From Effrenium voratum (taxonomy: Eukaryota; Sar; Dinophyceae; Suessiales; Symbiodiniaceae), in assembly GCA_963377175.1 (NCBI GenBank), contig CAUJNA010001500.1:2501-66500 (forward strand): a stretch of 64,000 bases of DNA, given 5' to 3'. The first letter of the stretch is position 1. Each line of letters begins with the position of its first letter. This document shows, one piece after another, positions 36,942 to 45,227 of the stretch. A program made the position numbers and the translations under genes. Below the pieces are notes generated by a model. It saw only the letters and a list, made by a program, of their open reading frames with translations, was not told where the DNA came from and ran no database searches.

Positions 36942-37859
36942 TTAAACTTTCAATAATTCGTGTCTCAAATAAGGACTAGTTTTTCCTTCCAAATGAAAGT
37001 AAGATTGCCCTAATTTACTATCAATTGATTTTACTTTAAATACTTCTTTTAACCAATGACTGGTATGTGCCTTTTCGCTTATGCCTTTCTTTCTCATTAT
37101 TTTTACATTACTACCCACTGACAACTCAGGGTATTTTCTAGTATTTCTTGCTTGCATTGTAATATTCATTTTTACTTCGAATTCATTCTTTTTCATTCTT
37201 GCGTCCTTCGGTGTAAATTTAGTTGCGGAATGAATATTCTTATTATTGTAAGTTAATAATATTTCAAAAATATAATCCGTCCATTGGATATTCTGCTTTC
37301 CATTTTTCTTGTCCGCTTCAACTCGTTTAAACAGTTGATCTTTAAAAGTCTGAATTCCACGCTCCGCAAATGCTGGATGACCTCTAGTTCTATGTAATTC
37401 AATTTTCTCCTCCTTCAAATAATCTAATACTGATTGATTAAAAAAACTGCCTTCCTCGTCGGTATAAATTAATTTCGGTTTGCCACCCATCTTATTGATA
37501 TTCTCCATCATTCCTGCTAAAATGTCTGGCGGTTGCTTTGACTTGATAGGCACGATATGCATATATTTGCTAAATATATCAATGCATATCATTCCAATTC
37601 TAAATGTTTGATTTTCCAAATCATTTTTAGAAATGAAAAACATATCAACTTGAAATTCCCAGAAACTATGCGGAGCAATAAAACTATTTTCACCTCTCAT
37701 CTTTCTTTTTTCTTCTACATTCTTACTAAAGAATTCATTAATATCGTTAATTGTAATACTACTATCTTTTTGCTTAGCATCCTTGAGGGTTGTTTGTTTT
37801 GAACCATAACCGCTTCTATCATAATATACACTCTTGATAATTTCTTGTGTTGAACTCAT
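36942..37859 (-). CDS. Retroviral-type (rve) DDE integrase
   Basis: This 305-residue protein carries the RNase-H-fold integrase core. The DDE triad reads D72 (FQVDMFF), D134 (IYTDEEGSF) and E166 (HPAFAERGIQTFKDQL), with the usual strand ICIDIFSKY after the first Asp. It lacks a visible N-terminal HHCC zinc domain. The C-terminal part, including ELSVGSNVKIMRKK and YLRHELLKV, resembles the SH3-like/chromo-like DNA-binding tail of polinton and Ty3-type integrases. It would cut and join the TIR ends to host DNA, producing the short direct repeat seen at the borders. Intact frame. It lies next to the polymerase, as in many rve-type PLVs and mavirus-like elements. Confidence 0.92.
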   Translation of the reverse strand: MSSTQEIIKSVYYDRSGYGSKQTTLKDAKQKDSSITINDINEFFSKNVEEKRKMRGENSFIAPHSFWEFQVDMFFISKNDLENQTFRIGMICIDIFSKYMHIVPIKSKQPPDILAGMMENINKMGGKPKLIYTDEEGSFFNQSVLDYLKEEKIELHRTRGHPAFAERGIQTFKDQLFKRVEADKKNGKQNIQWTDYIFEILLTYNNKNIHSATKFTPKDARMKKNEFEVKMNITMQARNTRKYPELSVGSNVKIMRKKGISEKAHTSHWLKEVFKVKSIDSKLGQSYFHLEGKTSPYLRHELLKV

Positions 37860-37874
37860 TAATTAAGTTAATAA

Positions 37875-37907
37875 AATAATTTTGAAAAATTCATTTTCAA
37901 AATTATT
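37875..37907. terminator. Hairpin at polymerase-helicase 3' end
   Basis: Perfect 14-base arms, AATAATTTTGAAAA and TTTTCAAAATTATT, with a 5-base loop. It ends on the first base of the stop codon of the minus-strand helicase gene. Confidence 0.6.
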
Positions 37908-39811
37908 CATGACGCGCTGCAATTGCAATAGACACAAAAGGCGGTGCAGTTTTCAACTGTGTGGCATAACTCATTATCACAACGTTGAGCAGTGAAGTTA
38001 GAACTTATCTTTCCTCCTCTTGTATCTAGATTAAATTTAATTCCGCAGTTTTGGCAACAGGATTTGAAGTATTTTAAGCACCAGTTTTCGTCAATGTATT
38101 GCTCTTCGTCTATTTCTCTTTTTGCTACTCTATCTTGCTGTTTATATCCTTCAACTTTGTTTTTAAAATAGTTGATTACCAAACTCTTAAACATATCTTC
38201 ATCTCCCTCTTTGTTCTTGTAAAAATAGACATTGTTAAAATCCCTCGCTCGTGTGATACTCGTCCACAACCATTCCCTACAAACTAAATAATCTTTGTTC
38301 CATTCGTGAATGGTCATATTATCACTGATTGATGTCCCCTGTCTGCTATGAGTGGTAGCACAGTAGGCATATCTAAAATGCTTATCTACAATATCAATGT
38401 CAAGTGTTCTAATGTTCTCTGTATCCTTAATATCTTGTATTGTTATCTTGTATCCTTCGTTATTAACAACCTTCCACCTAATATTAACATTCAGTTTTCC
38501 TTCCTTGTCCTTTTTGTAAAGTCTGCATATTAAGATTTCTCCAATTTCATATTTGCATGTTTTACCTAATCTTTTTCTAATCTCATTGGATACTGCCTCA
38601 CATCTAATATTTGTATATGCTATGTTGTTTTCACTATTCATAACATCTTTAGTAAATTTGAAATGCTTAACTATCCATTCTTCAACTGCCATCTTTTTAA
38701 TCCAAAAGTCATCATAGATTTCATTCAGTTTCTTTCTGTTTCTTTCTCCTTCTTCTGTATCCTTACCACCTACTCGCTTACATATCTTTAAAAATATATT
38801 ATATTCAAAAATAATGTCAATACATTTGTCAATGTATTCGCCTGCATTTTGAGTATTAGTGAAAGGTTCAATCGGTGGCAGTTGCTTGACATCACCGGCA
38901 CCTATAATTACGATGTCAGGATTGTTATTTGCAAACACCCTTATTTTGTTCAATATGTAAGGACTGGACATATAAATCTCATCAAACACTATACATTGAA
39001 AATCTGAATAATCAAACTTTGGTAGGTCATCCCCTTTATCAACTGGAATACTAAAGAATGTATTTACTGTCACCGCTTCACATTCAATCTCTTGTTTTAA
39101 CATATTTTGAGGCACTACAAAAAGTGTATTGTATCCTAAATTTTCCATATACTTGCCTATAAAACTCTTACCGCTCCCAGCAAATCTTGCTCTAATCATA
39201 ACTCTTCTTTTTTCAATAATCTTATTACAGATGCTTTCAACATCCCACTCATCTTCAATCGGTATTGTTTCATTCTGAAAAGTTGGTATTTTTACTAACT
39301 CATTAAATTTCCAATTGTAATCAGTTTCCAGTTCATAGACTTTATTATTTTCTACTCTCCAGCCTCCAATATCATTATGAAAATCTAACAACTTCTTTGC
39401 CTTCCTTACATCTTTCTTTGCAATATGAAAGGCATCGGTTTTCACCGCATAAACTTTAATACTATTTGCTTTCAGTTTTTCGTATGCTTCATACATGTTA
39501 AAATTATGACCTTGTAATAATAATTCTTTAATATACCTAAATCCGTTCATTAGTTTTCTTTGGTCGGTAAGACAAACAACATAATATTTGGCAGTCTTAC
39601 TTATCTTTTCAGTTTCCCTATATTTCTCGCCCCGTTCGCTGTAATAAGTCTTGCCGTCTTCAACTTTGCAATCGATACCAAATTCAGGAAATGTCATACT
39701 ACCATTTACATGTTGGAAGTATGGTCTCTCATCTTCGGAGAGTTCAATACTCCACTCATCATCGTTTAATAGTTGCCATTTATTAAAACACTCATATTCT
39801 TCATCATCCAA
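37907..39811 (-). CDS. PolB C-terminal palm plus SF1 helicase (frame 3 of 3)
   Basis: Residues 1-160 finish the DNA polymerase. They contain motif C as YAVKTDAFHI (residues 121-130; the first Asp of the usual DTD is Lys) and the thumb-start IGGWRVE. Residues 200-540 are an SF1 (Dda/RecD2-like) helicase: Walker A FAGSGKS (210-216), Walker B CIVFDEIYM, motif III GAGDVKQLPP (304-313), AYTN (398-401), motif V-like THSRQGTS (487-494) and motif VI WTSITRAR. The C-terminus has a Cys-rich zinc ribbon (CCQNC, C...C, CVYC). The first residue given (39811) is a non-ATG codon. The frame is open upstream and continues the polymerase gene after a one-base shift at the GGG run 39832-39834. No ATG is expected here. 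Confidence 0.85.
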   Translation of the reverse strand: MDDEEYECFNKWQLLNDDEWSIELSEDERPYFQHVNGSMTFPEFGIDCKVEDGKTYYSERGEKYRETEKISKTAKYYVVCLTDQRKLMNGFRYIKELLLQGHNFNMYEAYEKLKANSIKVYAVKTDAFHIAKKDVRKAKKLLDFHNDIGGWRVENNKVYELETDYNWKFNELVKIPTFQNETIPIEDEWDVESICNKIIEKRRVMIRARFAGSGKSFIGKYMENLGYNTLFVVPQNMLKQEIECEAVTVNTFFSIPVDKGDDLPKFDYSDFQCIVFDEIYMSSPYILNKIRVFANNNPDIVIIGAGDVKQLPPIEPFTNTQNAGEYIDKCIDIIFEYNIFLKICKRVGGKDTEEGERNRKKLNEIYDDFWIKKMAVEEWIVKHFKFTKDVMNSENNIAYTNIRCEAVSNEIRKRLGKTCKYEIGEILICRLYKKDKEGKLNVNIRWKVVNNEGYKITIQDIKDTENIRTLDIDIVDKHFRYAYCATTHSRQGTSISDNMTIHEWNKDYLVCREWLWTSITRARDFNNVYFYKNKEGDEDMFKSLVINYFKNKVEGYKQQDRVAKREIDEEQYIDENWCLKYFKSCCQNCGIKFNLDTRGGKISSNFTAQRCDNELCHTVENCTAFCVYCNCSAS

Positions 39812-40905
39812 AACATACAGTCTGCCTCCATGGGTTCTTTGATGATGTAAAGCATGCCTACATTGTCAAAGATCCTACTCACTGACTTTCTGTTATATGA
39901 TTTTTCCATTAGTCCAAAAGTAATATTTGCTATTGTCTTCTTGATTTTGTTGTTTTGCTCCTCGTCAGGACTGATGTTTGATTTAAACAATTCGCTTATC
40001 GCTTTCTTGTATTTTACCTTCAACACTTGCGACGGTGTTTTATAATATAGTATTTTCATCACAACGCCTCTTTTAACCAATTCTTTTAAGTATTTACCAT
40101 ACACCAGATTAATTTTTTTGTTAAAAAAGATGTTGCCCTGATTTGCTTGAACATAATACAGTGTGTAATTGTTAAATCTGTTGAAATCGCAAGTGTGATC
40201 GTAAGGTTTCCACACATCAAATTCTTTAAAAATCGGGATATAATTAATCTTGCTTCCTTGATGTGTAAATGCTTTACATGTGTCAATGCTACATCTTTCA
40301 TCGGTTTCTACTTCCTTACCTACATTGCTTCTCATCATGCCGTGTGCTACAATTGTTCTGCATTCATCCAAAATCTGGACATCAACTTCATTATAATAAC
40401 TCTTGTAGTTTTCGCACAACAATTTTCTGTTAAATTTAAACATTTCTTCGCTGATGTTATTATATACTTCTTCTTCGTCAACTGCGATGTCCTCATCAAT
40501 TCTGTCTCTGTCAAAATTCTGGTTTACTATTGAATAATAAACTTTCTTTTGCTTCTTTCCTATTTGATGCGTAAAATCCATTTTGACTTCAGTTGTCCTA
40601 CCTGCAGTGTATCCTATTTGTGGTTCATATCCTATCTGCTTGAGTTCAAAAACTGCCTTGTCTAAATCATTGCCTTTCAATATCAACTTGTATTCATCTT
40701 CCTCATTGAGTTTTAATATGTCGTCCAAATTTTCAATCATCTTATATTTGATGGGTGTCTCCCTGCTACTGATGTAATAATTGCTATGGATTTTAAGCTT
40801 ATGGACGTCTTCTACATTCGGGTTTGCTTTAAGATTTTTCATGTCGTGGTTCAATGTGTAAATATGACTGTTCTTTACTAAACCGTTAAAAGTAATTATT
40901 TTCTG
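39766..40905 (-). CDS. Family-B DNA polymerase palm/fingers (frame 2 of 3)
   Basis: The middle section of the replicative polymerase. Counting from TTG codon 40854, motif A is IDTCKAF (Asp191) and motif B KKTIANITFG (about 305-314). YQMI-like 3'-5' exonuclease motifs were not recognised. The frame is open from 40905, reading QKIITFNGLVKNSHIYTLNH, a natural continuation of the preceding frame's DPKDFNSRK. It runs out of frame after 39834 into a tail ending NGNY. No good ATG or promoter precedes it, so it is a segment of one long gene, not a separate protein. PLV and polinton PolBs are usually protein-primed; a priming-specific insert could not be confirmed by eye. Confidence 0.82.
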   Translation of the reverse strand, partial: QKIITFNGLVKNSHIYTLNHDMKNLKANPNVEDVHKLKIHSNYYISSRETPIKYKMIENLDDILKLNEEDEYKLILKGNDLDKAVFELKQIGYEPQIGYTAGRTTEVKMDFTHQIGKKQKKVYYSIVNQNFDRDRIDEDIAVDEEEVYNNISEEMFKFNRKLLCENYKSYYNEVDVQILDECRTIVAHGMMRSNVGKEVETDERCSIDTCKAFTHQGSKINYIPIFKEFDVWKPYDHTCDFNRFNNYTLYYVQANQGNIFFNKKINLVYGKYLKELVKRGVVMKILYYKTPSQVLKVKYKKAISELFKSNISPDEEQNNKIKKTIANITFGLMEKSYNRKSVSRIFDNVGMLYIIKEPMEADCMFWMMKNMSVLINGNY

Positions 40906-42008
40906 CTATTGAAGTCTTTTGGGTCATGCTTGTAAATCAATTTGCTGTCAATGTCATAAATTCTTGCTTTGATGTCAAACTGTTTAAACACAGCATCCAT
41001 TTGCATGATTGAAGCACCGTGCTTTTTGAAGTTTTCATCGCTTTTGTTGATGATTTCTAATATCCTCTCTCTGGTTAAATTCTTCTTTTTGGTTCTTTTG
41101 TGCCTCATCAGCGTGTCCGCGTAGTGTTCCATCAACGTATTAATCCAGCACTCATTTTCAATATGCTCACCTTTTTTTATTGCTTCCTTCAATGTTAAGC
41201 AGTCAGGGTTCAATTCGGTTTGAATGTATCTATGATGAATACTTATGTTATGTTTAGCGTCGGTGAGTTCATCATCAAAAATATCATAATCTACTGCGTC
41301 CTCATCAACTAAGTCGGCGCTTTCTATTTTGATGCAATCAAGGTAGTTATAAACCTCGCCATCTGTAAAACTCTTAAACGCTGGGTCGCTTCTCATCACT
41401 GCCACCAGTTTATGAAACTTATGTTTATCAAAATGCTTTGTAATTTTAACATTAACAGCATTAGTAATAAACTCCCACTGTGCTTTTACGTTGCCTGCCC
41501 TTTTAACGTTAGGATATAGCAACGGGTAGTATTTAATACCATTCAATCTAAAAAAACCGGATTTTGTAGCGCGTCCTTCGTCTTTAGTAAAAAGAATATA
41601 TTTAATAACAATCGTTTTTCTGTCCTTCGTTATGTTGTCTCTATACATCCTTTGAATTCTTCGTAAGGGTGTTTTTTCATTAATTCTTCTCCTGATTGTT
41701 GCTAGTTTCTTGCCTCTGACTGCCTTTTCAGTTGTTGGTTTCATTCTCTCGCCTATGGGTGCTATGTTTTGGTATTTGGCAACTGCCTTTTCATATTGCT
41801 TCAGTCCTTTCTTCAATTCCTTGTCGTTTGTTGCAATGATGCCATTGATTAATTTGTTTGCCGTGTCAAATTGAACAATTTTGCGGTCTTCATAAAAATC
41901 AATGATGGTATTGACTTTCTGTAGGGTTTGAGCGGTAATACTGCCCCTTTTCCTGTCTCTTGTGTTTTTTAGGTCTTGAATGTTTGTATCTATACGTTTT
42001 TTTGTCAT
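40896..42008 (-). CDS. Polymerase N-terminal region (frame 1 of 3)
   Basis: 370 residues, the 5' end of the polymerase-helicase gene: basic N-terminus, helical linker, then a segment with IYDIDSKLIYKHDPKDF at the end. It stops at TAA (40896-40898) right after an AAAA run (TTTT at 40899-40902). Reading one extra A would carry it straight into the polymerase frame. Taken together, 42008 to 37907 would encode roughly 1,365 residues. The start ATG at 42008 follows an AT-rich leader. The N-terminal 200 residues match no domain I recognise; they could be a primase-like, terminal-protein or DNA-binding region. Confidence 0.75.
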   Translation of the reverse strand: MTKKRIDTNIQDLKNTRDRKRGSITAQTLQKVNTIIDFYEDRKIVQFDTANKLINGIIATNDKELKKGLKQYEKAVAKYQNIAPIGERMKPTTEKAVRGKKLATIRRRINEKTPLRRIQRMYRDNITKDRKTIVIKYILFTKDEGRATKSGFFRLNGIKYYPLLYPNVKRAGNVKAQWEFITNAVNVKITKHFDKHKFHKLVAVMRSDPAFKSFTDGEVYNYLDCIKIESADLVDEDAVDYDIFDDELTDAKHNISIHHRYIQTELNPDCLTLKEAIKKGEHIENECWINTLMEHYADTLMRHKRTKKKNLTRERILEIINKSDENFKKHGASIMQMDAVFKQFDIKARIYDIDSKLIYKHDPKDFNSRK

Positions 42009-42119
42009 AAATTAGTCTATATATTAATAATAGTTAATATGTCCTTAAGTGTCTTTCGTATTACTCTTTTATTCGCCTTATTGAATTTATATTAATTCAT
42101 ATTTTGCCTTAATATACTT

Positions 42120-42152
42120 AAAGAAATACTACCATAATATATTAAGATAAAA
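42120..42152 (+). promoter_or_regulatory. TATA-like promoter box
   Basis: CCATAATATATTAAGATAAAAATG leads directly into the small gene at 42153. The AATATATTA core recurs before most genes of the element: minus strand before 36165, plus strand before 49059 and 51846. Confidence 0.5.
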
Positions 42153-42404
42153 ATGAGCACTAAAAATATTGATGACTTGACAATTGATGAGATTAAGGAA
42201 CAGATGGCTTTATTCACCAGATTATATTATAAGAAGAAAAAGGTAGAAGACCCTGAATTTCTTGAAAGAAAAAGGGCACTTGACCGACAAAGGTATCATA
42301 GAAAAAAGGAAGAGGAAGGAACAGTAAATCAACCTCCTAAAAATGACTACAACAGAAAATACAAAGGCAATAATTTGATCCTAGTTTCTACCCCTGAAAA
42401 ATGA
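42153..42404 (+). CDS. Small basic protein, possible DNA-binding
   Basis: 83 residues. An acidic helical start (IDDLTIDEIKEQMALFTRLY) is followed by a highly basic stretch (YYKKKKVED and ERKRALDRQRYHRKKEE). The RKR..LDRQRYHRK segment resembles a basic DNA-binding helix. It is the only plus-strand gene in the left half, divergent from the polymerase and convergent with the next gene. Function unknown; a nucleoprotein or regulator is an inference. Confidence 0.6.
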   Translation: MSTKNIDDLTIDEIKEQMALFTRLYYKKKKVEDPEFLERKRALDRQRYHRKKEEEGTVNQPPKNDYNRKYKGNNLILVSTPEK

Positions 42405-42431
42405 TATTTTAAAGTAAGTATTTTAAAATAT
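42404..42431. terminator. Bidirectional hairpin between convergent genes
   Basis: Perfect 10-base arms ATATTTTAAA and TTTAAAATAT with an 8-base loop, starting at the stop codon of the plus-strand gene and facing the end of the minus-strand gene at 42476. Confidence 0.55.
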
Positions 42432-42475
42432 GATTTTATTTTCATGATGGTTTTAACTCTATGTCTTTCATTTGT

Positions 42476-43393
42476 TTATTTTAGATTTTGTTTTTCTTTA
42501 TTCTTATCTTTATCCTTATCTTCTTCATCGGTTTCAGCATCAGTAGGAATAGGAATGTCGGTCGGCGGTGCTATTTCATAATTAACATTTTCTTCTGATG
42601 ACGACGTTGAATTAACGGTATGTGTTGAAGAACTATTAACAGTGATAGGTGGAGAACTATTAACGCTAACAGGGGGAGAAGTGTTTAACTCAACTTCTTC
42701 ATCAGTATTATTACTTAACCAATTCATAATACCATTAGTAATATCAAAAGTTGTAATTAGTGAATTTCCTATAATGTATGCTGTCAATTCAGTAATTTGT
42801 AGAGTGGTTAATGTAGTTTGATAAGTTATATGTATTATTATTTCTGCTACACTAAAACCCGACCTTAACATAAATTCTATAATCCTAATCAGGTTTAAAC
42901 TTTTCTTTTTGTTTCCGTTATCATCATCGTCGTCGTCGTCTGGTTCATCTGCATCATCACCATCTTGAATAGGTTTGAATAAGGATGCTTGTACTTCTGC
43001 CTCTGCCCTATTCTTAAGATTACTTTTAAAACTCTTTGAAAATCCGTCTGAAATCAAACCTGTATAATCAATGTCATCAGTTTGTGTTTCTTTATCATTT
43101 GGTAGGTCTGTTTGTGTTTCTTTGACTTCTCTGATAGGAAACTGTGTTGCTTTGTCAAGTGTCATTACCGGGAACATATCAGTATCATATTTATTATTGT
43201 TTAAACTCATATATTTCTTGTTAATGCCATAATTCGTTAAATCAAATTCGTCAAAATCAACTTCATTCATTAATAAATCTACTCTCCGTTTTTCTGGGAT
43301 GGTTGTTATTATCAGTCTGTGTGTCATCGCTTCTTTAAGCATTTCATCAAAGGTTTTCCTTCTTCTCAATCCATAATATTTAGTATTACTCAT
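42476..43393 (-). CDS. Acidic protein with repeated KETQT (LC8-type) motifs
   Basis: 305 residues, family unknown. The N-terminal third is basic and mixed. Residues 81-105 hold KATQF, KETQT and KETQT at exact 10-residue spacing. A run of Asp follows (about 150-162), then a hydrophobic helical region (about 168-228: LNLIRIIEFMLRSGFSVAEI and beyond). Next comes a Ser/Thr/Pro-rich repeat (SSPPITVNSS, TSPPVSVNSS) and a highly charged Lys/Asp/Glu tail. KxTQT is the known core of dynein light chain LC8 partners. The layout suggests a virion-associated or assembly protein with a membrane-active middle, but that is inference. Confidence 0.6.
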   Translation of the reverse strand: MSNTKYYGLRRRKTFDEMLKEAMTHRLIITTIPEKRRVDLLMNEVDFDEFDLTNYGINKKYMSLNNNKYDTDMFPVMTLDKATQFPIREVKETQTDLPNDKETQTDDIDYTGLISDGFSKSFKSNLKNRAEAEVQASLFKPIQDGDDADEPDDDDDDDNGNKKKSLNLIRIIEFMLRSGFSVAEIIIHITYQTTLTTLQITELTAYIIGNSLITTFDITNGIMNWLSNNTDEEVELNTSPPVSVNSSPPITVNSSSTHTVNSTSSSEENVNYEIAPPTDIPIPTDAETDEEDKDKDKNKEKQNLK

Positions 43394-43419
43394 TATTAAA
43401 TATTATAGATTAATTATTG

Positions 43420-43749
43420 TTAATCACGTGTTTGACCCGATGAGGACGCCTTTTCTTCTTTCATATACTTATTATATACATGCTTTTTGTAAAAATCTAT
43501 CAATTTGGTTTTGTTTTCCTGTTTTTTAACGTTGGTTTCACTTTCAATCAATTCGCTAATTAAGTTGTTGAATTCTATGTATATATCATCTTTCATTAAT
43601 CCGACATTATATATTTTATCAATGATGCGTTTCATGTCCATTGGAACATTTGCTAAATATAAGGGTGTATTTCCTCTGATTTCATCTATGAAATCTTCAA
43701 CTTTACTTAGGTCATCATCGTCGTCTTTACCCTCTTTCTCTTTCTTCAT
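43420..43749 (-). CDS. Small charged protein of unknown function
   Basis: About 110 residues from ATG 43749 (MKKEKEGKDDDDDLSKVEDF), with a helical Ile/Tyr-rich body and a Ser-rich end. The first 23 bases overlap the 3' end of the preceding gene in another frame, so expression could be coupled. Alternatively the two were once one protein split by a one-base change, since the upstream frame's DEERERG and this frame's KEKEGK are the same DNA. No domain recognised. Confidence 0.55.
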   Translation of the reverse strand: MKKEKEGKDDDDDLSKVEDFIDEIRGNTPLYLANVPMDMKRIIDKIYNVGLMKDDIYIEFNNLISELIESETNVKKQENKTKLIDFYKKHVYNKYMKEEKASSSGQTRD

Positions 43750-44275
43750 CAACAATAGGGTCGTGTTCTGGTTCTTCTTCTTCTCCTTCTTCTTGATTTG
43801 ACGCCATTGAATGGACTTTCACACCTTCTGGTATTGATTGTCTTGATACAGCACTTGCCATTTCATCGTGTTGTCCAAACATAAGTCTCATTCTTTCTTC
43901 AAATTCTTCTTTCTGTCTGTTCACTTCCATTAGCCTTTCGTCTACAAATGCCATTTGTTGTTTGAATGTATCGCCAATTTCGCCAATTATTCCTCTACCT
44001 ACCGATGCTTCCTTCTTAACTTCTTCTCTTCTGCTCAATTCTTCTTTCTTTTGAATATCCAAAGCATCTTTATTATCAAACTGACTACCATATTGATTTA
44101 ATCTGTATCTTGTCGCCCTTCTGTCTATCACATTTTCAATTGATGGTCTATTCTCATCTTCTACTAATGTTTCTTTTAACAACTCGTCATAAGAAGGTCT
44201 CAAATGTAATTGTGATTTTAACGAACCTACTTTTACTGGTCCTACTGTATTCAATCTATTTATTGATTTAATCAT
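43727..44275 (-). CDS. Coiled-coil protein, putative virion component
   Basis: 182 residues. Helical, with heptad-like stretches KKEELSRREEVKKEASVG and FVDERLMEVNRQKEEFEERM, and a very acidic tail EEGEEEEPEHDPIVDEE. The N-terminal LKSQLHLRPSYDELLKETLV may be a short docking motif. It sits in a block of small minus-strand genes between polymerase and penton, where PLVs usually keep minor structural proteins. No family recognised. Confidence 0.55.
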   Translation of the reverse strand: MIKSINRLNTVGPVKVGSLKSQLHLRPSYDELLKETLVEDENRPSIENVIDRRATRYRLNQYGSQFDNKDALDIQKKEELSRREEVKKEASVGRGIIGEIGDTFKQQMAFVDERLMEVNRQKEEFEERMRLMFGQHDEMASAVSRQSIPEGVKVHSMASNQEEGEEEEPEHDPIVDEERERG

Positions 44276-44284
44276 ATTATATGT

Positions 44285-44315
44285 ATTATTTAGATAATTT
44301 ATTTATCTAAATAAT
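44285..44315. terminator. AT-rich hairpin
   Basis: Perfect 13-base arms ATTATTTAGATAA and TTATCTAAATAAT, located just past the stop of the minus-strand gene at 44323. Confidence 0.6.
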
Positions 44316-44322
44316 AAATAAG

Positions 44323-44655
44323 TTAATCTGAAATATTCTTAATCATTTCTTCTAAATGTTTCTTTCTTGCTTTTAGTTGTTCTGTTGTTTGTATTCCATC
44401 GGGTGAGCGTGAGTTTTCCAATATTTTTCTTATTCTGTCTAATTCCTTTCTATAACTTTCCGTTCTGTTGCTTTCTGCTAAATCGTTTCTGTATTTTATC
44501 AATGCTCCTTGTGTTTGTCTTGCTTCTATATTATCTTTCATTTGTTTAAAATAATTCATTCTTGAAGCAACGCCCCATAAGTCATTAGTATCATATACTC
44601 TTTCAACTTGTGGTGCCCTTTTAAATTCTACATTTCTATGACTTCTCATAAGCAT
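44323..44655 (-). CDS. Small helical protein, unknown
   Basis: 110 residues, almost wholly predicted coiled coil: RKELDRIRKILENSR and QLKARKKHLEEMIKNI. Residues 22-33 (YDTNDLWGVASR) are the only non-helical motif. An AATCTAATTATATTATATATTAATC leader precedes the ATG. Function unknown; a structural or scaffold role would fit its neighbours. Confidence 0.55.
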   Translation of the reverse strand: MLMRSHRNVEFKRAPQVERVYDTNDLWGVASRMNYFKQMKDNIEARQTQGALIKYRNDLAESNRTESYRKELDRIRKILENSRSPDGIQTTEQLKARKKHLEEMIKNISD

Positions 44656-44685
44656 GATTAATATATAATATAATTAGATTATTAT

Positions 44686-45180
44686 TTAAAACATTGATGA
44701 AGATAATTTGTTTATTTTTTCTTGTTTATCTTGTTTTTTCTTTTGTTTAAGTTCTTCATAATGTTGGCTTAATAGTTCTGTTGCCGTGGGTTTCTTAATA
44801 GTTTCTTTAATCACTTCTTGTTTAATCTCATTCTTAATTTCTTCTTTCACTTCTGGTTGTATCTTTCTAATATTCTTTTGTGGATTAACTGGTAGCATCT
44901 CGGTTTTTGCCCCTTTACAATTTTTAGGATGTGAGTGTCTCAAACTTTTCAATGTCATCTTTTTAGAGCATTGTTCACATTCTACTAATTCAACTTCTTT
45001 TTTAGTTCTTGGTAATTCTTTTGCTTTCGCTTTTGGTTCAGGAGTGACTTCTTCAGGTTTAACTTCTGCTGGCGTTGGTTCTTCATTAACTGTTTCATTT
45101 TGTTCAACGACTTCATTATTAACAGGTGCTTCTTCTGTTTTAGTTTCATTATTAATATCTACTACCTCAATACTTGACAT
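44686..45180 (-). CDS. C2H2-type zinc-finger protein with acidic N-terminus
   Basis: 164 residues. The first 60 are acidic and rich in Val, Glu, Pro and Thr (disordered). A single finger follows, with CEQC, then RHSHPKNC (Cys-x2-Cys...His-x4-Cys type). After it come Glu/Lys-rich helices (VKEEIKNEIKQEVIKETIKK) and a basic end. Probably binds nucleic acid or acts as a scaffold. A related finger occurs in the gene at 54970. Confidence 0.6.
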   Translation of the reverse strand: MSSIEVVDINNETKTEEAPVNNEVVEQNETVNEEPTPAEVKPEEVTPEPKAKAKELPRTKKEVELVECEQCSKKMTLKSLRHSHPKNCKGAKTEMLPVNPQKNIRKIQPEVKEEIKNEIKQEVIKETIKKPTATELLSQHYEELKQKKKQDKQEKINKLSSSMF

Positions 45181-45227
45181 ATAATATATTCTATATATTT
45201 TCTATATGGAAAAATAAAAGAAAATAT

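Noticed and set aside
39560..40533. Plus-strand hydrophobic frames opposite the polymerase and helicase
   Set aside because: Shadows of the minus-strand AT-rich gene, with no own promoter or conserved motif.
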